Below, one piece after another: positions 16,588 to 26,405 of a stretch of 64,000 nt of DNA; within the stretch, counting starts at the first letter, position 1, and every line of letters starts with the position of its first letter. The position numbers were made by a program, and so were the translations under genes. Under the pieces are notes generated by a model. It was given only the letters and a program-made list of their open reading frames with translations, did not search any database and was not told the DNA's origin. This stretch comes from Oscillospiraceae bacterium. Lineage in GTDB: Bacteria > Bacillota > Clostridia > Oscillospirales > Acutalibacteraceae. The DNA lies in NCBI GenBank assembly GCA_902769255.1, contig CACXOM010000001.1, positions 62,001 to 126,000 of the forward strand, given 5' to 3'.

Positions 16588-17346
16588 ATGAAAAGCAGAT
16601 TATTGTCATTGTTAGTTATTGCAGTAATGATTTTAGGTGTTTTGCCTATTGTTTCAGGCGTTGCCGATACTACTGACCCTTATGTAGATGACCCGTTTGA
16701 CGATAAACCTACAACATCTTCGCAAGGCGGCACCACTACAGTAACAAAAGCTCCGTCTGTTACAACAACTACAGCACCAAAAACCACCGAAAAAAAGTCA
16801 ATAGGTAAAAAAATTAGCGGTTTAAAATTGAGAATGACTTCAGTAAACTCTTTAAAATTAACTTGGAATCAAACCGAAAACGCTGAATATTATAATGTTT
16901 ACAGAACTGACGGCTCAAAAGCCATTGGTTTTTATAAAAAAGTAACCTCAAATTCTTTTGTTGATAAAAGCCTTAAAAGAGGTAAAACTTATTCTTATCA
17001 AATAAAAGCTTTTTCTAAAACTTTAAATCAAAGTTCTGATTTTTCGTCAAAAGTTAAAGCTGATATTTTCCCTGATAAAATAAGCTCGGTATCAGCTAAA
17101 GTAAAAGCAACAAGCATTGCGCTCACCGTTAAAAAAGTAAAAGGCGCACAAAAATACGAAGTAGTTTATTCTACAAACAAAAACTTCAAAAACAAGAAAA
17201 CAAAAACCTCAAAATCAAACAAAATAACCGTTAAAAAACTTAAAAAGAACACAAAATATTTCTTTAAAATAAGAGCGGTTAAAAAGGTTGCAAATAAGAA
17301 TTATTACACAAAATATTTCAAACTTAACAAAAAGACAAAAAAATAA
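16588..17346 (+). CDS. Secreted protein with Thr-rich linker and two fibronectin type III domains
   Basis: 252 residues. Signal peptide at residues 1-26 (hydrophobic LLSLLVIAVMILGVLPIVSG). Residues 30-70 are a Thr/Pro/Ser linker of the kind seen in cell-surface and carbohydrate-active proteins. Two FN3-like domains follow (about 75-155 and 160-250), with the WNQTENAEYYNVYR and GKTYSYQIKAF patterns in the first and a very Lys-rich second one ending in NKKTKK. No catalytic domain, dockerin or sortase motif is visible. The role is unknown; the basic tail may hold it to the wall. It is monocistronic between a promoter and a terminator. Confidence 0.7.
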   Translation: MKSRLLSLLVIAVMILGVLPIVSGVADTTDPYVDDPFDDKPTTSSQGGTTTVTKAPSVTTTTAPKTTEKKSIGKKISGLKLRMTSVNSLKLTWNQTENAEYYNVYRTDGSKAIGFYKKVTSNSFVDKSLKRGKTYSYQIKAFSKTLNQSSDFSSKVKADIFPDKISSVSAKVKATSIALTVKKVKGAQKYEVVYSTNKNFKNKKTKTSKSNKITVKKLKKNTKYFFKIRAVKKVANKNYYTKYFKLNKKTKK

Positions 17347-17360
17347 AAAATTCTATTAAA

Positions 17361-17388
17361 AATCGTCTGTGAAAACAGGCGATTTTTT
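17361..17388 (+). terminator. Terminator of the small secreted FN3 protein gene
   Basis: 10-bp stem with one U-G pair, 17361-17370/17375-17384, loop GAAA, then T-run. Confidence 0.85.
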
Positions 17389-17424
17389 AAATTATTAATA
17401 AACAATAAATTTTAAAATAAACAA

Positions 17425-17453
17425 TTGCGTTTTTTTGCGTTTTATGGTATAAT
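17425..17453 (+). promoter_or_regulatory. Promoter of the ruvC-to-clp operon
   Basis: TTGCGT (17425-17430), 17-bp spacer, TATAAT (17448-17453). No other strong promoter or terminator was noticed in the gene series that runs to 30137. Confidence 0.65.
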
Positions 17454-17495
17454 ATTTTAGATTATAATGGATTATTATGGTTTTAGGTGAAAATA

Positions 17496-18002
17496 ATGAT
17501 AATTTTGGGAATTGACCCCGGTTATGCAATTGTCGGTGTCGGGGTTATAGAATATAAAGCAAACAAGTTTAAAGTCATTGACTACGGTGCAATAACCACC
17601 TCAAAAGATGATGATTTTAACGACAGGCTTTTGCAAATTCATTCAAGACTTACAAAAATAATTGCCGCTTATAAACCGCAGGCTATGGCGATTGAAAAGT
17701 TGTATTTTAATACAAACGCAACTACTGCAATCGGCGTTGCCGAGGCAAGAGGAGTTTGTATTCTTGCTGCAAAGCAGGCGAATATGAACATTGCCGAATA
17801 TACTCCCTTGCAGGTAAAACAAGCGGTAACAGGTTATGGCAAGGCTGATAAAAAGCAGGTGCAGGAAATGACCAAAATGCTGTTAAATCTTGAATCTGTT
17901 CCAAAGCCTGACGATACTGCCGATGCACTCGCAATGGCTATTTGCCACGCTCATTCGGCAGGCTCGCTCGCAGAAAAACTTAACAATATGAAATTTAACT
18001 AA
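17496..18002 (+). CDS. ruvC: Crossover junction endodeoxyribonuclease RuvC
   Basis: About 168 residues. It cuts Holliday junctions as a dimer. The RNase H-like fold has GIDPGYAIVGVG (Asp7), IEKLYF with the second acid, and the terminal KPDDTADALAMAICH acids. A GTG at 17487 is in frame, but the AGGTG at 17484-17488 places the ATG at 17496 at a normal distance. First of ruvC-ruvA-ruvB, all three resolvasome genes together. Confidence 0.95.
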   Translation: MIILGIDPGYAIVGVGVIEYKANKFKVIDYGAITTSKDDDFNDRLLQIHSRLTKIIAAYKPQAMAIEKLYFNTNATTAIGVAEARGVCILAAKQANMNIAEYTPLQVKQAVTGYGKADKKQVQEMTKMLLNLESVPKPDDTADALAMAICHAHSAGSLAEKLNNMKFN

Positions 18003-18016
18003 AACGGAGTTAAAAT

Positions 18017-18604
18017 ATGATTTATTCTGTAAAAGGAAAATTGATTTATAAAGACCCTTTTGTAGCCGTTGTTGAATGTGGCGGTGTGGGGCTTGGGTGT
18101 AAAATTACAAACAACACTTTAAAAAATTTACCCGATGTAAATGAAGAAGTTTTTCTCTACACTTATATGAACGTTAGGGAAGACGCAATTGATTTATACG
18201 GTTTTTACACTAAAGAAGAGTTAGAATGTTATAAATTGCTTATAACCGTAAACGGCGTAGGTCCTAAAGCGGCAATCAGCATTTTATCAGCGCTTTCTCC
18301 AAACGCTTTGGCAAAAGCCGTAACCACAGGCGATTCTAAACTAATTGCAACCGCTCAGGGTATTGGCGCTAAAACAGCGCAAAGAATTGTTTTGGAATTG
18401 AAAGATAAAATTGTGGGCGATGTTGCTTTGGCTGATGAAACTGTTGAAAATGTCGTAAACGATTCGGGCAGTAAAACCGAAGTTATTTCCGCTCTTGTAG
18501 GGCTTGGCTATTCAAGAACCGAAGCCACTTCGGCGGTTTCAAAATGCGATATGAGCAAATCGGTTGACCAAATTATTAAAGACGCTTTGAAATATTTGTT
18601 TTAA
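18017..18604 (+). CDS. ruvA: Holliday junction branch migration protein RuvA
   Basis: 195 residues. Tetrameric junction-binding subunit that docks RuvB. N-terminal OB domain (MIYSVKGKLIYKDPFVAVVECGGVGLGCKI), helix-hairpin-helix motifs VNGVGPKAAISILS and AQGIGAKTAQRIVLELKDK, and the C-terminal RuvB-contact domain (EVISALVGLGYSRTEATSAV). 14 bases after ruvC. Confidence 0.97.
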   Translation: MIYSVKGKLIYKDPFVAVVECGGVGLGCKITNNTLKNLPDVNEEVFLYTYMNVREDAIDLYGFYTKEELECYKLLITVNGVGPKAAISILSALSPNALAKAVTTGDSKLIATAQGIGAKTAQRIVLELKDKIVGDVALADETVENVVNDSGSKTEVISALVGLGYSRTEATSAVSKCDMSKSVDQIIKDALKYLF

Positions 18605-18616
18605 AGGGGAATGAAA

Positions 18617-19645
18617 ATGGAAGAAATGGATTTTGAAAACAGAATTGTCGCAACTGAGTTTTCTGAAAATTCAGATGCTGATATAGAAGTTTCACTTCGC
18701 CCTAAAACGCTTGATGAATATATCGGGCAGTTTAAAGCGAAAGAAAACCTTTCAATTTATATGGAGGCTTCAAAAAACAGGGGCGAATCGCTCGACCATG
18801 TTTTACTTTACGGTCCTCCGGGACTCGGTAAAACAACCCTCGCAGGCATAATTGCTAATGAAATGGGCGTAAACCTTCGAGTAACTTCGGGTCCTGCAAT
18901 TGAAAAGCAGGGCGATTTAGCGGCGTTGCTTACAAATTTACAACCCGGCGATGTTTTGTTTATTGATGAAATTCACCGCCTTTCCCGTTCGGTTGAAGAA
19001 ATACTTTATCCCGCTATGGAGGATTACAGCCTTGATATTATTATAGGCAAAGGTCCTTCGGCAAGGTCAATTCGACTTGATTTGCCAAAATTCACGCTTG
19101 TGGGCGCTACAACTCGTTCTGGTCAGTTGACCGCTCCGCTTCGTGACAGATTTGGAATTTTGCTTCGTCTTGAACTTTATTCTCCTGAAGAATTAGCGCA
19201 AATAATTCACCGTTCGGCAGGTATTTTGAATATTGATATTACCGATGACGGCGCTTTAGAAATTGCCTCTCGCTCACGAGGCACGCCGAGAATTGCAAAC
19301 AGACTTTTAAAGCGTGTTCGTGATGTGGCGCAGGTGCAGTTTGACGGGGTTATAACTGAACAGGTTGCTATTGAGGCGCTAAAAAGATTTGAGATTGACG
19401 AACTCGGCCTTGACGAGTTTGACAGAAGATTGCTTACAACTGTTATAAATGTTTATAACGGCGGTCCGGTAGGGCTTGAAACATTAGCCGCCGCATTAAA
19501 TGAAGAAGCGGTAACTATTGAAGATGTTTACGAACCTTATTTAATGCAAATAGGTTTTCTCTCTCGCACCGCAAGGGGAAGATGTGTTACCGACATTGCT
19601 TATAAACATTTAGGACTTACTAAAAACGGTCAAATAACATTTTAA
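18617..19645 (+). CDS. ruvB: Holliday junction branch migration ATPase RuvB
   Basis: 342 residues. AAA+ motor with [12 protein letters not shown], Walker [20 protein letters not shown], Walker [11 protein letters not shown], sensor [18 protein letters not shown] and the C-terminal winged helix ending with [16 protein letters not shown]. An ATG at 18611 lies 1 base from the GGGG site; the ATG at 18617 has normal spacing and is preferred. Confidence 0.97.
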   Translation: MEEMDFENRIVATEFSENSDADIEVSLRPKTLDEYIGQFKAKENLSIYMEASKNRGESLDHVLLYGPPGLGKTTLAGIIANEMGVNLRVTSGPAIEKQGDLAALLTNLQPGDVLFIDEIHRLSRSVEEILYPAMEDYSLDIIIGKGPSARSIRLDLPKFTLVGATTRSGQLTAPLRDRFGILLRLELYSPEELAQIIHRSAGILNIDITDDGALEIASRSRGTPRIANRLLKRVRDVAQVQFDGVITEQVAIEALKRFEIDELGLDEFDRRLLTTVINVYNGGPVGLETLAAALNEEAVTIEDVYEPYLMQIGFLSRTARGRCVTDIAYKHLGLTKNGQITF

Positions 19646-19663
19646 TTTTGGAGGAACAATTTT

Positions 19664-21007
19664 ATGGGAAGACTTTTCGGTACAGACGGCGCAAGAGGCG
19701 TTGCAAATGTTGAACTTACTGCTGAAATCGCTATGAAAATCGGTAGAGCGGCAGCAGAAGTTTTGGCAAAACATTCTGATAAAAAACCCGAAATTTTAAT
19801 TGGAAAAGATACAAGAATTTCTTGTGATATGTTGGAATCCGCTTTAATTGCAGGAATTTGCTCTTATGGTGCTGATGCGGTTACAATCGGCGTTGCGCCG
19901 ACTCCGTGTGCCGCTTATCTTATTAAAAAACTTAACTGCTCGGCAGGTATTATGATTTCGGCTTCGCACAATCCTTTTGAATATAACGGCATAAAACTGT
20001 TTGATAAAGACGGTTATAAATTGCCCGATTCAATGGAAGAAGAAATTGAAGCAATTGTTTTAGACCGTGAAGAAGAAATCCCTCTGCCGAGAGATGAAAA
20101 AGTCGGTTTTGTTAGCAATAAACACAATGCGGTTGACTTATATATCGACCATTTGGTTGCAACAATTAATGTTGATTTAAAAGGTTTGAAAGTTGCGTTT
20201 GACTGTGCAAACGGTGCTTCTTCGCACACCGCCGAAAGAGTGTTTACAAGACTCGGCGCTGACTGCTCGTTTTTATCTCACCAGCCTGACGGCGTTAATA
20301 TTAACGACAATTGCGGTTCGACTCACCTTGAAAATTTGCAAAAATATGTTGTTGAAAACAAATGCGACCTTGGCATTGCTTTTGACGGTGATGCTGACAG
20401 ATGTTTGGCGGTTGACGAAAACGGCGAAGTAGTTGACGGCGATAAAATTATCGCAATTTCGGCTTATGATTTAAAACAAAGAGGTAAATTAGAAAAAAAT
20501 ACCGTTGTTATGACAGTTATGTCTAACATAGGATTTTATAAATTCGCTGAGAGAGAGGGAATTGATGTTGTCGCTACAAAAGTTGGCGACCGCTATGTTC
20601 TTGAAGAAATGCGAAAAAGCGGCTATATTATCGGCGGTGAGCAATCAGGTCATATTATTTATCTTGAATATGCTTCAACCGGTGACGGTCAACTTTCTGC
20701 AATTCAACTTTTGGCTACTGTTAAAAGAACCGGCAAATCGCTTAAAGAATTGGCAAAAATTATGGACCAATATCCGCAAGTGCTTGTGAATATAACCGTA
20801 AGCAAGCATGTTAAAGAAAACTATATGAACAACAAAACTGTCGCTTGCGCAATTAAAGAAGTTGAAAAACAATTGGGTTCAGACGGCAGAGTTTTGGTTC
20901 GTGCCTCAGGAACAGAACCGCTTGTGCGTGTTATGATTGAGGGCAAAAATATTGATGAAATAACAAAACAGGCAGAATTTATTGCCGAAAAAATTAAAAA
21001 CCTTTAA
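19664..21007 (+). CDS. glmM: Phosphoglucosamine mutase
   Basis: 447 residues. It converts glucosamine-6-phosphate to glucosamine-1-phosphate for UDP-GlcNAc and wall synthesis. FGTDGARGVAN opens the protein; the phosphoserine loop is GIMISASHNPFEYNGIK; the metal loop is FDGDADRCLAVDENG; the sugar loop is GGEQSGHII; and the phosphate-binding loop is RASGTEPLVRVMIEG. GGAGG precedes the ATG. 18 bases after ruvB. Confidence 0.96.
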   Translation: MGRLFGTDGARGVANVELTAEIAMKIGRAAAEVLAKHSDKKPEILIGKDTRISCDMLESALIAGICSYGADAVTIGVAPTPCAAYLIKKLNCSAGIMISASHNPFEYNGIKLFDKDGYKLPDSMEEEIEAIVLDREEEIPLPRDEKVGFVSNKHNAVDLYIDHLVATINVDLKGLKVAFDCANGASSHTAERVFTRLGADCSFLSHQPDGVNINDNCGSTHLENLQKYVVENKCDLGIAFDGDADRCLAVDENGEVVDGDKIIAISAYDLKQRGKLEKNTVVMTVMSNIGFYKFAEREGIDVVATKVGDRYVLEEMRKSGYIIGGEQSGHIIYLEYASTGDGQLSAIQLLATVKRTGKSLKELAKIMDQYPQVLVNITVSKHVKENYMNNKTVACAIKEVEKQLGSDGRVLVRASGTEPLVRVMIEGKNIDEITKQAEFIAEKIKNL

Positions 21008-21016
21008 GGAGAAGTT

Positions 21017-21883
21017 TTGAGATACTCGAAAGATTGGATTGATTATGAACTGCTTGACTGTTCTTTTGGTGAACGGCTGGAGCGTTGGGGCAATATAATC
21101 TTAATTCGTCCTGACCCACAGGCAGTTTTTAAAACAAAACGAAGCGACCCACGTTGGAAAAATGCTCACGCAAGATATATTCGCTCAAAAACCGGTGGCG
21201 GACATTGGGAAACTTATAAAAAAGTGCCTGATGTTTGGAGCATAAAATATAAAGATTTAACTTTTAATTTAAAGCCAATGGGCTTTAAACATACCGGACT
21301 TTTTCCGGAACAGGCTGTCAATTGGGATTGTGTTAGCGACATTATCAAAAAAAGCGAAAAGCCCTTTAAAGTGCTTAATTTGTTTGCATATACAGGCGGT
21401 GCAACGCTCGCTTGTTTAAACGCAGGCGCTGAAGTTACTCATGTTGACGCTTCAAAAGGTATGGTAAATTGGGCGAAAGACAACGCAAAATCGGCAGGGC
21501 TTGCCGAGCGTCCTGTTCGCTGGCTTGTTGATGACTGCAAAAAATTTGTTGAGCGTGAAATTCGCAGAGGCAAAAAATATCACGGCATAATAATGGACCC
21601 GCCTTCTTACGGCAGAGGACCAGGTGGCGAAGTTTGGAAAATTGAAGATGAAATTTTTGATTTAGTTTCGCTTTGTGATGAAATTTTAGATGAAAACGCA
21701 AAATTTTTCTTAATAAATTCATATACCGCAGGGCTTTCACCGGCTGTTATGGAATATATTTTAGGTGTCAGCGTTTTAAACAAGCGAGAGGGTAAAATTT
21801 CTTGCGATGAAATAGGATTGCCTGTAACTAAAACAGGTCGTGTTTTACCTTGCGGCAGCAGTGCAATTGCCGTTTTTAACTGA
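21017..21883 (+). CDS. Class I SAM-dependent methyltransferase, rRNA-methyltransferase-like
   Basis: 288 residues with a TTG start directly after AAGGAGAAGTT. The SAM-binding loop is VLNLFAYTGGATLACLNAGAEVTHVDASKGMVNWAKDN; the catalytic segment is MDPPSYGRGPGGEVWKIEDE. This DPPSY pattern and the LNLFAYTGG motif are typical of the RlmI/RlmK-type 23S rRNA methyltransferase superfamily. The target base is not readable from sequence. There is no N-terminal PUA domain as in E. coli RlmI. Nine bases after glmM. Confidence 0.8.
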   Translation: MRYSKDWIDYELLDCSFGERLERWGNIILIRPDPQAVFKTKRSDPRWKNAHARYIRSKTGGGHWETYKKVPDVWSIKYKDLTFNLKPMGFKHTGLFPEQAVNWDCVSDIIKKSEKPFKVLNLFAYTGGATLACLNAGAEVTHVDASKGMVNWAKDNAKSAGLAERPVRWLVDDCKKFVEREIRRGKKYHGIIMDPPSYGRGPGGEVWKIEDEIFDLVSLCDEILDENAKFFLINSYTAGLSPAVMEYILGVSVLNKREGKISCDEIGLPVTKTGRVLPCGSSAIAVFN

Positions 21884-21900
21884 CAGAAAGGAAATATTCA

Positions 21901-22734
21901 TTGAGTTATATTGAAGTAGAAAATATTGAATTTTCTTATGACGATGAAGAAGGAAAGATTTTAGAAAACTTTTCTTTAAATATAGAAAAAGGCTCGTTTG
22001 TTGCAATATTAGGACACAACGGCTCGGGCAAATCTACTCTTGCAAAGCTTTTTAACGGACTTAACATTCCGCAAAAAGGCAGAATTTTAATTGACGGAAT
22101 CGATACCGCCGATGAAGAAAAAATGCTCGAAGTTCGCAACAAAGTAGGTCTTGTTTTTCAAAATCCCGATAACCAGATTGTCGCAACAATTGTTGAAGAA
22201 GATGTTGCTTTCGGCCCTGAAAATTTAGGACTACCTCGAAAGGAAATCAGAAAAAGGGTTGATAATGCGCTTGAAAGCGTGGGCATGAGCGAATATGTTC
22301 GCCATGAACCGCACAGACTTTCGGGCGGTCAAAAGCAGAGAATTGCCATTGCCGGAATACTTGCTATGGAACCCGAGTGTGTCGTTTTTGACGAGCCTAC
22401 CGCAATGCTTGACCCGAGGGGCAGAAAAGATGTAATGACAATTATTTCAAAACTAAACAAAGAAATGGGTAAAACCGTTGTTTTGATTACTCATTACATG
22501 GACGAGGCTTCAAAAGCCGACAGAGTTGTGGTAATGGATTCGGGTAAAATTATTGCTGACGGCAAACCCGAAAAAGTTTTTGATGAGGTTGAACTTTTAA
22601 AAAGCGTAGGGCTTGATGTGCCTCAACCGGCCGAACTTATTTATAAACTAAAAAAAGCGGGAGTTGCATTTGACGACGGCATTATTCATGCCGATGACTG
22701 TGTTAAAGCAATATCTGACGCTTTGGAGGTCTGA
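21901..22734 (+). CDS. ecfA1: ECF transporter ATPase A1
   Basis: 277 residues, TTG start. ABC ATPase with Walker A GHNGSGKST, Q-loop FQNPDNQIVATIVEEDVAFG (the FQNPD..I...V..DVAFGPENL signature of ECF ATPases), signature LSGGQKQRIAIA and Walker B CVVFDEPTAMLD. It pairs with ecfA2 and ecfT to energise vitamin uptake through separate S-components, none of which is encoded here. Confidence 0.94.
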   Translation: MSYIEVENIEFSYDDEEGKILENFSLNIEKGSFVAILGHNGSGKSTLAKLFNGLNIPQKGRILIDGIDTADEEKMLEVRNKVGLVFQNPDNQIVATIVEEDVAFGPENLGLPRKEIRKRVDNALESVGMSEYVRHEPHRLSGGQKQRIAIAGILAMEPECVVFDEPTAMLDPRGRKDVMTIISKLNKEMGKTVVLITHYMDEASKADRVVVMDSGKIIADGKPEKVFDEVELLKSVGLDVPQPAELIYKLKKAGVAFDDGIIHADDCVKAISDALEV

Positions 22735-22736
22735 AT

Positions 22737-23603
22737 TTGTCTATTATTAAAACCGAAAACTTAAATTATGTTTATTCGGCAAAAACGCCTTTTGAAATGG
22801 CGGCGCTGAAAAATGTTAATATTGAAATAGAAAAAGGCGATTTTGTTGGAATTATCGGGCATACAGGCTCAGGTAAATCGACTTTGGTTCAGCATTTAAA
22901 CGGACTTGTTAAACCAACTTCCGGCAAAATTTTCTTTAACGGTAAAGATATTTGGGAAGATGAGAAAAAAATTAAAGATTTGCGTTTTAAAGTAGGTCTT
23001 GTTTTTCAATATCCCGAATATCAACTTTTTGATACCACCGTTGAAAGCGATATTGCTTTTGGCCCGAGAAATATGGGACTTTCCGAACAGGAAATTAAAC
23101 AAAGGGTTGAAATGGCAGCGTTTTATGTAGGGTTATCTAATGATTTGTTACAAAAATCACCTTTTGATTTGTCAGGCGGTCAAAAACGCCGTGCGGCGCT
23201 CGCAGGTGTGCTTGCAATGCAACCCGAAGTGCTTATTTTAGATGAGCCTACCGCAGGGCTTGACCCTATCGGAAGAGATACCATTTTAGACAGAATAAGA
23301 AAGTTTCGCAAAGAAAGCGGTACTACTGTTTTGCTGGTTTCTCACTCAATGGAAGATGTTGCAAAAGTTGCCGATAAAGTGCTTGTTATGAACAACGGCG
23401 AAGCGGTTATGTACGACACCGTTGACAATGTTTATTCACACGGTGAAGAATTGCACGAAATGGGACTTAATATTCCGCATATTACAAAAGTAATAATCGG
23501 ACTTCGCAAAAAAGGTTATGACCTTCCTAAAAACATTTACACAGTTGACAAGGCTTATCAAGCGGTGTTAGACCTGTTTAAAAAGGAGGGTAAAATATGC
23601 TGA
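22737..23603 (+). CDS. ecfA2: ECF transporter ATPase A2
   Basis: 288 residues, TTG start 2 bases after ecfA1. Walker A GHTGSGKST, FQYPEYQLFDTTVESDIAFGPRNMG, signature LSGGQKRRAALAG and Walker B VLILDEPTAGLDP are the EcfA2 (EcfA') pattern. Its 3' end overlaps ecfT by 7 bases, implying translational coupling. Confidence 0.94.
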   Translation: MSIIKTENLNYVYSAKTPFEMAALKNVNIEIEKGDFVGIIGHTGSGKSTLVQHLNGLVKPTSGKIFFNGKDIWEDEKKIKDLRFKVGLVFQYPEYQLFDTTVESDIAFGPRNMGLSEQEIKQRVEMAAFYVGLSNDLLQKSPFDLSGGQKRRAALAGVLAMQPEVLILDEPTAGLDPIGRDTILDRIRKFRKESGTTVLLVSHSMEDVAKVADKVLVMNNGEAVMYDTVDNVYSHGEELHEMGLNIPHITKVIIGLRKKGYDLPKNIYTVDKAYQAVLDLFKKEGKIC

Positions 23604-24400
23604 ACAATATAAATTTCGGACAGTATTATCCCTCAAATTCTATTATTCATCGACTTGATGCAAGGTTTAAACTTATTATTACATTAGGGCTTATAATAGT
23701 AGCCTTTGTCGCTTTTAATTTTGTTTCAATGGGTATAGTAGCGCTTTCGGTTTTGACTATGATGTTAGTTTCAAGCGTTCCTATAAAAATGTATTTGAAA
23801 ACATTTAAGTCAATTTGGTTTTTTATTGCGCTTACCGCAGTTTTAAACATATTTTTTATTAAAGGCAAAACTCCGCTTGTTTCGTTTTGGGGTGTTAACA
23901 TTTATGCTCAAGGTATTGAAAAAGCAATTTTTATTGCTATTAGAATATTTTTGTTGTTGATAATCAGTTCGGCACTTACTTTTACCACAACGCCGACTTC
24001 GCTTACCGATGCTATTGAAAGCCTTTTAAAACCGCTTTCAAAAATCGGCGTTAATACTCACACTTTTGCTATGATGATGACAATTGCATTAAGGTTTATT
24101 CCTACATTGATAGAGGAAACCGATAAAATTATGAATGCACAAAAGGCAAGAGGTGCGAGTATGGACGAAGGCTCTATAATTAAAAAAGTTAAAGCGGTTA
24201 TTCCTATTCTAATACCGCTTTTGGCAAGTTCAATTCGCCGTGCTTATGAGTTGGCTGACGCTATGGAGTGTCGTTGTTATCACGGCGGCGAGGGCAGAAC
24301 AAGGCTTAATGTTATGAAAAGTTCTGTAAAAGATTTTGTTGCGCTTTTATTGTTTTTCGCACTTATTGCTATAGTTGTTGTTTGTAATATTTTGTTTTAA
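23597..24400 (+). CDS. ecfT: ECF transporter transmembrane subunit EcfT
   Basis: 267 residues. About five to six membrane helices, with GQYYPSNSIIHRLDARFKL at the start and the coupling-helix motif NAQKARGASMD followed by the second, ELADAMECRCYHGGEGRTR, where the A-x-x-x-R-G type motifs contact the two ATPases. It binds S-components in the membrane. It overlaps ecfA2. Confidence 0.94.
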   Translation: MLNNINFGQYYPSNSIIHRLDARFKLIITLGLIIVAFVAFNFVSMGIVALSVLTMMLVSSVPIKMYLKTFKSIWFFIALTAVLNIFFIKGKTPLVSFWGVNIYAQGIEKAIFIAIRIFLLLIISSALTFTTTPTSLTDAIESLLKPLSKIGVNTHTFAMMMTIALRFIPTLIEETDKIMNAQKARGASMDEGSIIKKVKAVIPILIPLLASSIRRAYELADAMECRCYHGGEGRTRLNVMKSSVKDFVALLLFFALIAIVVVCNILF

Positions 24401-24413
24401 GAGGTAGGTTAAA

Positions 24414-25148
24414 ATGCCGAAATATCTTATGAAAATTAAATATGACGGCACCGCCTATCACGGTTGGCAGGTTCAAAAAAACGCAGTTACAGTTCAGCAA
24501 ACCGTGCAAGATGCTTTTGAGAGTTTTTTGCAAAAACGACCGAATATTACAGGGTGTTCACGAACTGACAGCGGAGTTCACGCAAAAGAATTTTGTTTTC
24601 ATTTTGAGTCAAACGCCAATATCACCGAGCAAGGCTTTGTTAAAGCAATTAATACAAAATTGCCGAACGATATTGCGGCATATTCTTGTGAAAAAGTTAA
24701 TGATGATTTTCACGCAAGGTACAGCGTAAAATCAAAAAGATATGAATATTATTTTTATGACGGCGAGCAAAGAAATCCGTTTTATTCAAAATACAGTTGG
24801 CATATAAACAATAAATTAGATGAAAATCTTTTAAATAAAGCGGCAAAAGAGTTTATCGGCAAATATGATTTTTGCGGTTTTTGCTCTGTCGGCTCAAGCG
24901 TTGAAGATACCACACGAAATGTTTTTGACGCAGGCGTTGAGCGACAAGGCGACATTGTAAAGTTTTATATTGAGGCTGACGGATTTTTGTATAATATGGT
25001 AAGAATAATCGCAGGCACTCTTTATTTTGTTGCGATAGGTAAAATTGATATAAACGATATTAAAAATATAATTCTTTCAAAAGACAGAAACAAAGCGGGA
25101 ATTACCGCACCGCCACAAGGTTTGTTTTTATCAAAAGTTAATTATTAA
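24414..25148 (+). CDS. truA: tRNA pseudouridine(38-40) synthase
   Basis: 244 residues. IKYDGTAYHGWQVQ, then the catalytic-Asp motif GCSRTDSGVHAKEFCFHF, then RYEYYFYDG and DGFLYNMVRIIAGTL. It isomerises uridines 38-40 in the anticodon arm. It follows ecfT in many Firmicutes, as here. Confidence 0.96.
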   Translation: MPKYLMKIKYDGTAYHGWQVQKNAVTVQQTVQDAFESFLQKRPNITGCSRTDSGVHAKEFCFHFESNANITEQGFVKAINTKLPNDIAAYSCEKVNDDFHARYSVKSKRYEYYFYDGEQRNPFYSKYSWHINNKLDENLLNKAAKEFIGKYDFCGFCSVGSSVEDTTRNVFDAGVERQGDIVKFYIEADGFLYNMVRIIAGTLYFVAIGKIDINDIKNIILSKDRNKAGITAPPQGLFLSKVNY

Positions 25149-25157
25149 GGTGTTGTT

Positions 25158-26405
25158 ATGGAGTTTAAAAAAATTAATTCTAAAAAAAGAAAAAAGAAAA
25201 ATACAAAACCTGTAAAAAATGATAGTGTTAAACTCACCAAAGAGCAGAAAATAAACGAGTTTAAGGCAAGAGGTTTAACAATTCTTCAAGGCAAAAAGAA
25301 AAAATATTTGAATTTAAGAAATATTATTGTTGCTGTTTTGCTGATTTTGGTTATTATTTTTTGCATTATGGCATTGTCAGCGCCTACGGGAATTGTTGAA
25401 TATATTGGCTCAAAAACCGCTTTAATGAAATCGGGCGAGTCTTTTCCTATAACTTATGATTTTTCTGCAGGTAAAGCGATTGAATATAATTTCGACAGCG
25501 TTTTGGTTGCAACCGAAACCGAGTTGAAATGTTTTAACAATTCCGGAAATCTTATTTATTCAAGAATTCACGGTTTTGAAAAACCGGTTATAAAAACCTC
25601 TGAAATAAGAACTTTAATTTACGGCTTAAACGAGTCTTTTTACAGAATTGAAACACCGAGAGAAGAGGTTATTTATAAAAAAACCGAGAATAATCAGCCG
25701 GTTATAGCAGGCGATATTTCCGACAGCGGAGTTTATGCTTTGGCAACCGAAAGCGATGAAGATATAGCATTGGTAACTGTTTTTAATAAAGACGGCTCTG
25801 AAATTTACAAATATCATTCGTCAAACAACTATATCACAGGCGTTTCGGTCAGCGAAAACGGCAAAAAGGTTTGTGTTGCGACAATTACAACATCAAAAGC
25901 AGTTTTTGAATCGAAAATTTTGGTGTTTGATTTAAAGGAAAGCGAACCTATTTATGAGAAAAAGTTTAAAGATGAAATAATTTATGCGGTTGAATATTCA
26001 AATTCTTCGGACATTTGTGTAATTACCGATAAAAACTATCGCAATATAGACGATGATGAAATTACCGAAGAATATTCATATCAGCACAAGTTTTTAAATA
26101 AATTTGAGATTAGCGAAGATAATATATTGCTTTATATAACCGCTGACAGCAATTCTTCTAACGGAAATGTTGTTTTGTTATCACCTGACGGCGATGAAGA
26201 AGCGACATTTAAAACCGAAGGCACATTTTCCGATATTTCTGTTTATAACGATAGAGTTTTTGCTTTAGGCGAAAAAATAATCGAATATAATACTGAAGGC
26301 AAAAAGGTTAGTACTACTAAAATTAAAAGCGGAGCGGTAGCAATTCAAGCTACAAAAAAAGGTTGCGCCGTGCTTTACTCATCAGGGGTGAATTTGGTTA
26401 AATGA
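25158..26405 (+). CDS. Membrane-anchored beta-propeller-like protein (DUF5711-like)
   Basis: 415 residues. A basic cytoplasmic N-terminus (1-50, KKINSKKRKKKNTK), one membrane helix at about 53-72 (NIIVAVLLILVIIFCIMAL), then a long extracytoplasmic region of repeated short beta strands (for example DISDSGVYALATESDEDIALVTVFNKDG and GVSVSENGKKVCVATI) like WD40/quinoprotein propellers. It resembles the DUF5711 proteins found next to cvpA in Clostridia; this family name is from memory. Function unknown, probably a surface or sensing scaffold. It overlaps the cvpA start by 4 bases. Confidence 0.65.
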   Translation: MEFKKINSKKRKKKNTKPVKNDSVKLTKEQKINEFKARGLTILQGKKKKYLNLRNIIVAVLLILVIIFCIMALSAPTGIVEYIGSKTALMKSGESFPITYDFSAGKAIEYNFDSVLVATETELKCFNNSGNLIYSRIHGFEKPVIKTSEIRTLIYGLNESFYRIETPREEVIYKKTENNQPVIAGDISDSGVYALATESDEDIALVTVFNKDGSEIYKYHSSNNYITGVSVSENGKKVCVATITTSKAVFESKILVFDLKESEPIYEKKFKDEIIYAVEYSNSSDICVITDKNYRNIDDDEITEEYSYQHKFLNKFEISEDNILLYITADSNSSNGNVVLLSPDGDEEATFKTEGTFSDISVYNDRVFALGEKIIEYNTEGKKVSTTKIKSGAVAIQATKKGCAVLYSSGVNLVK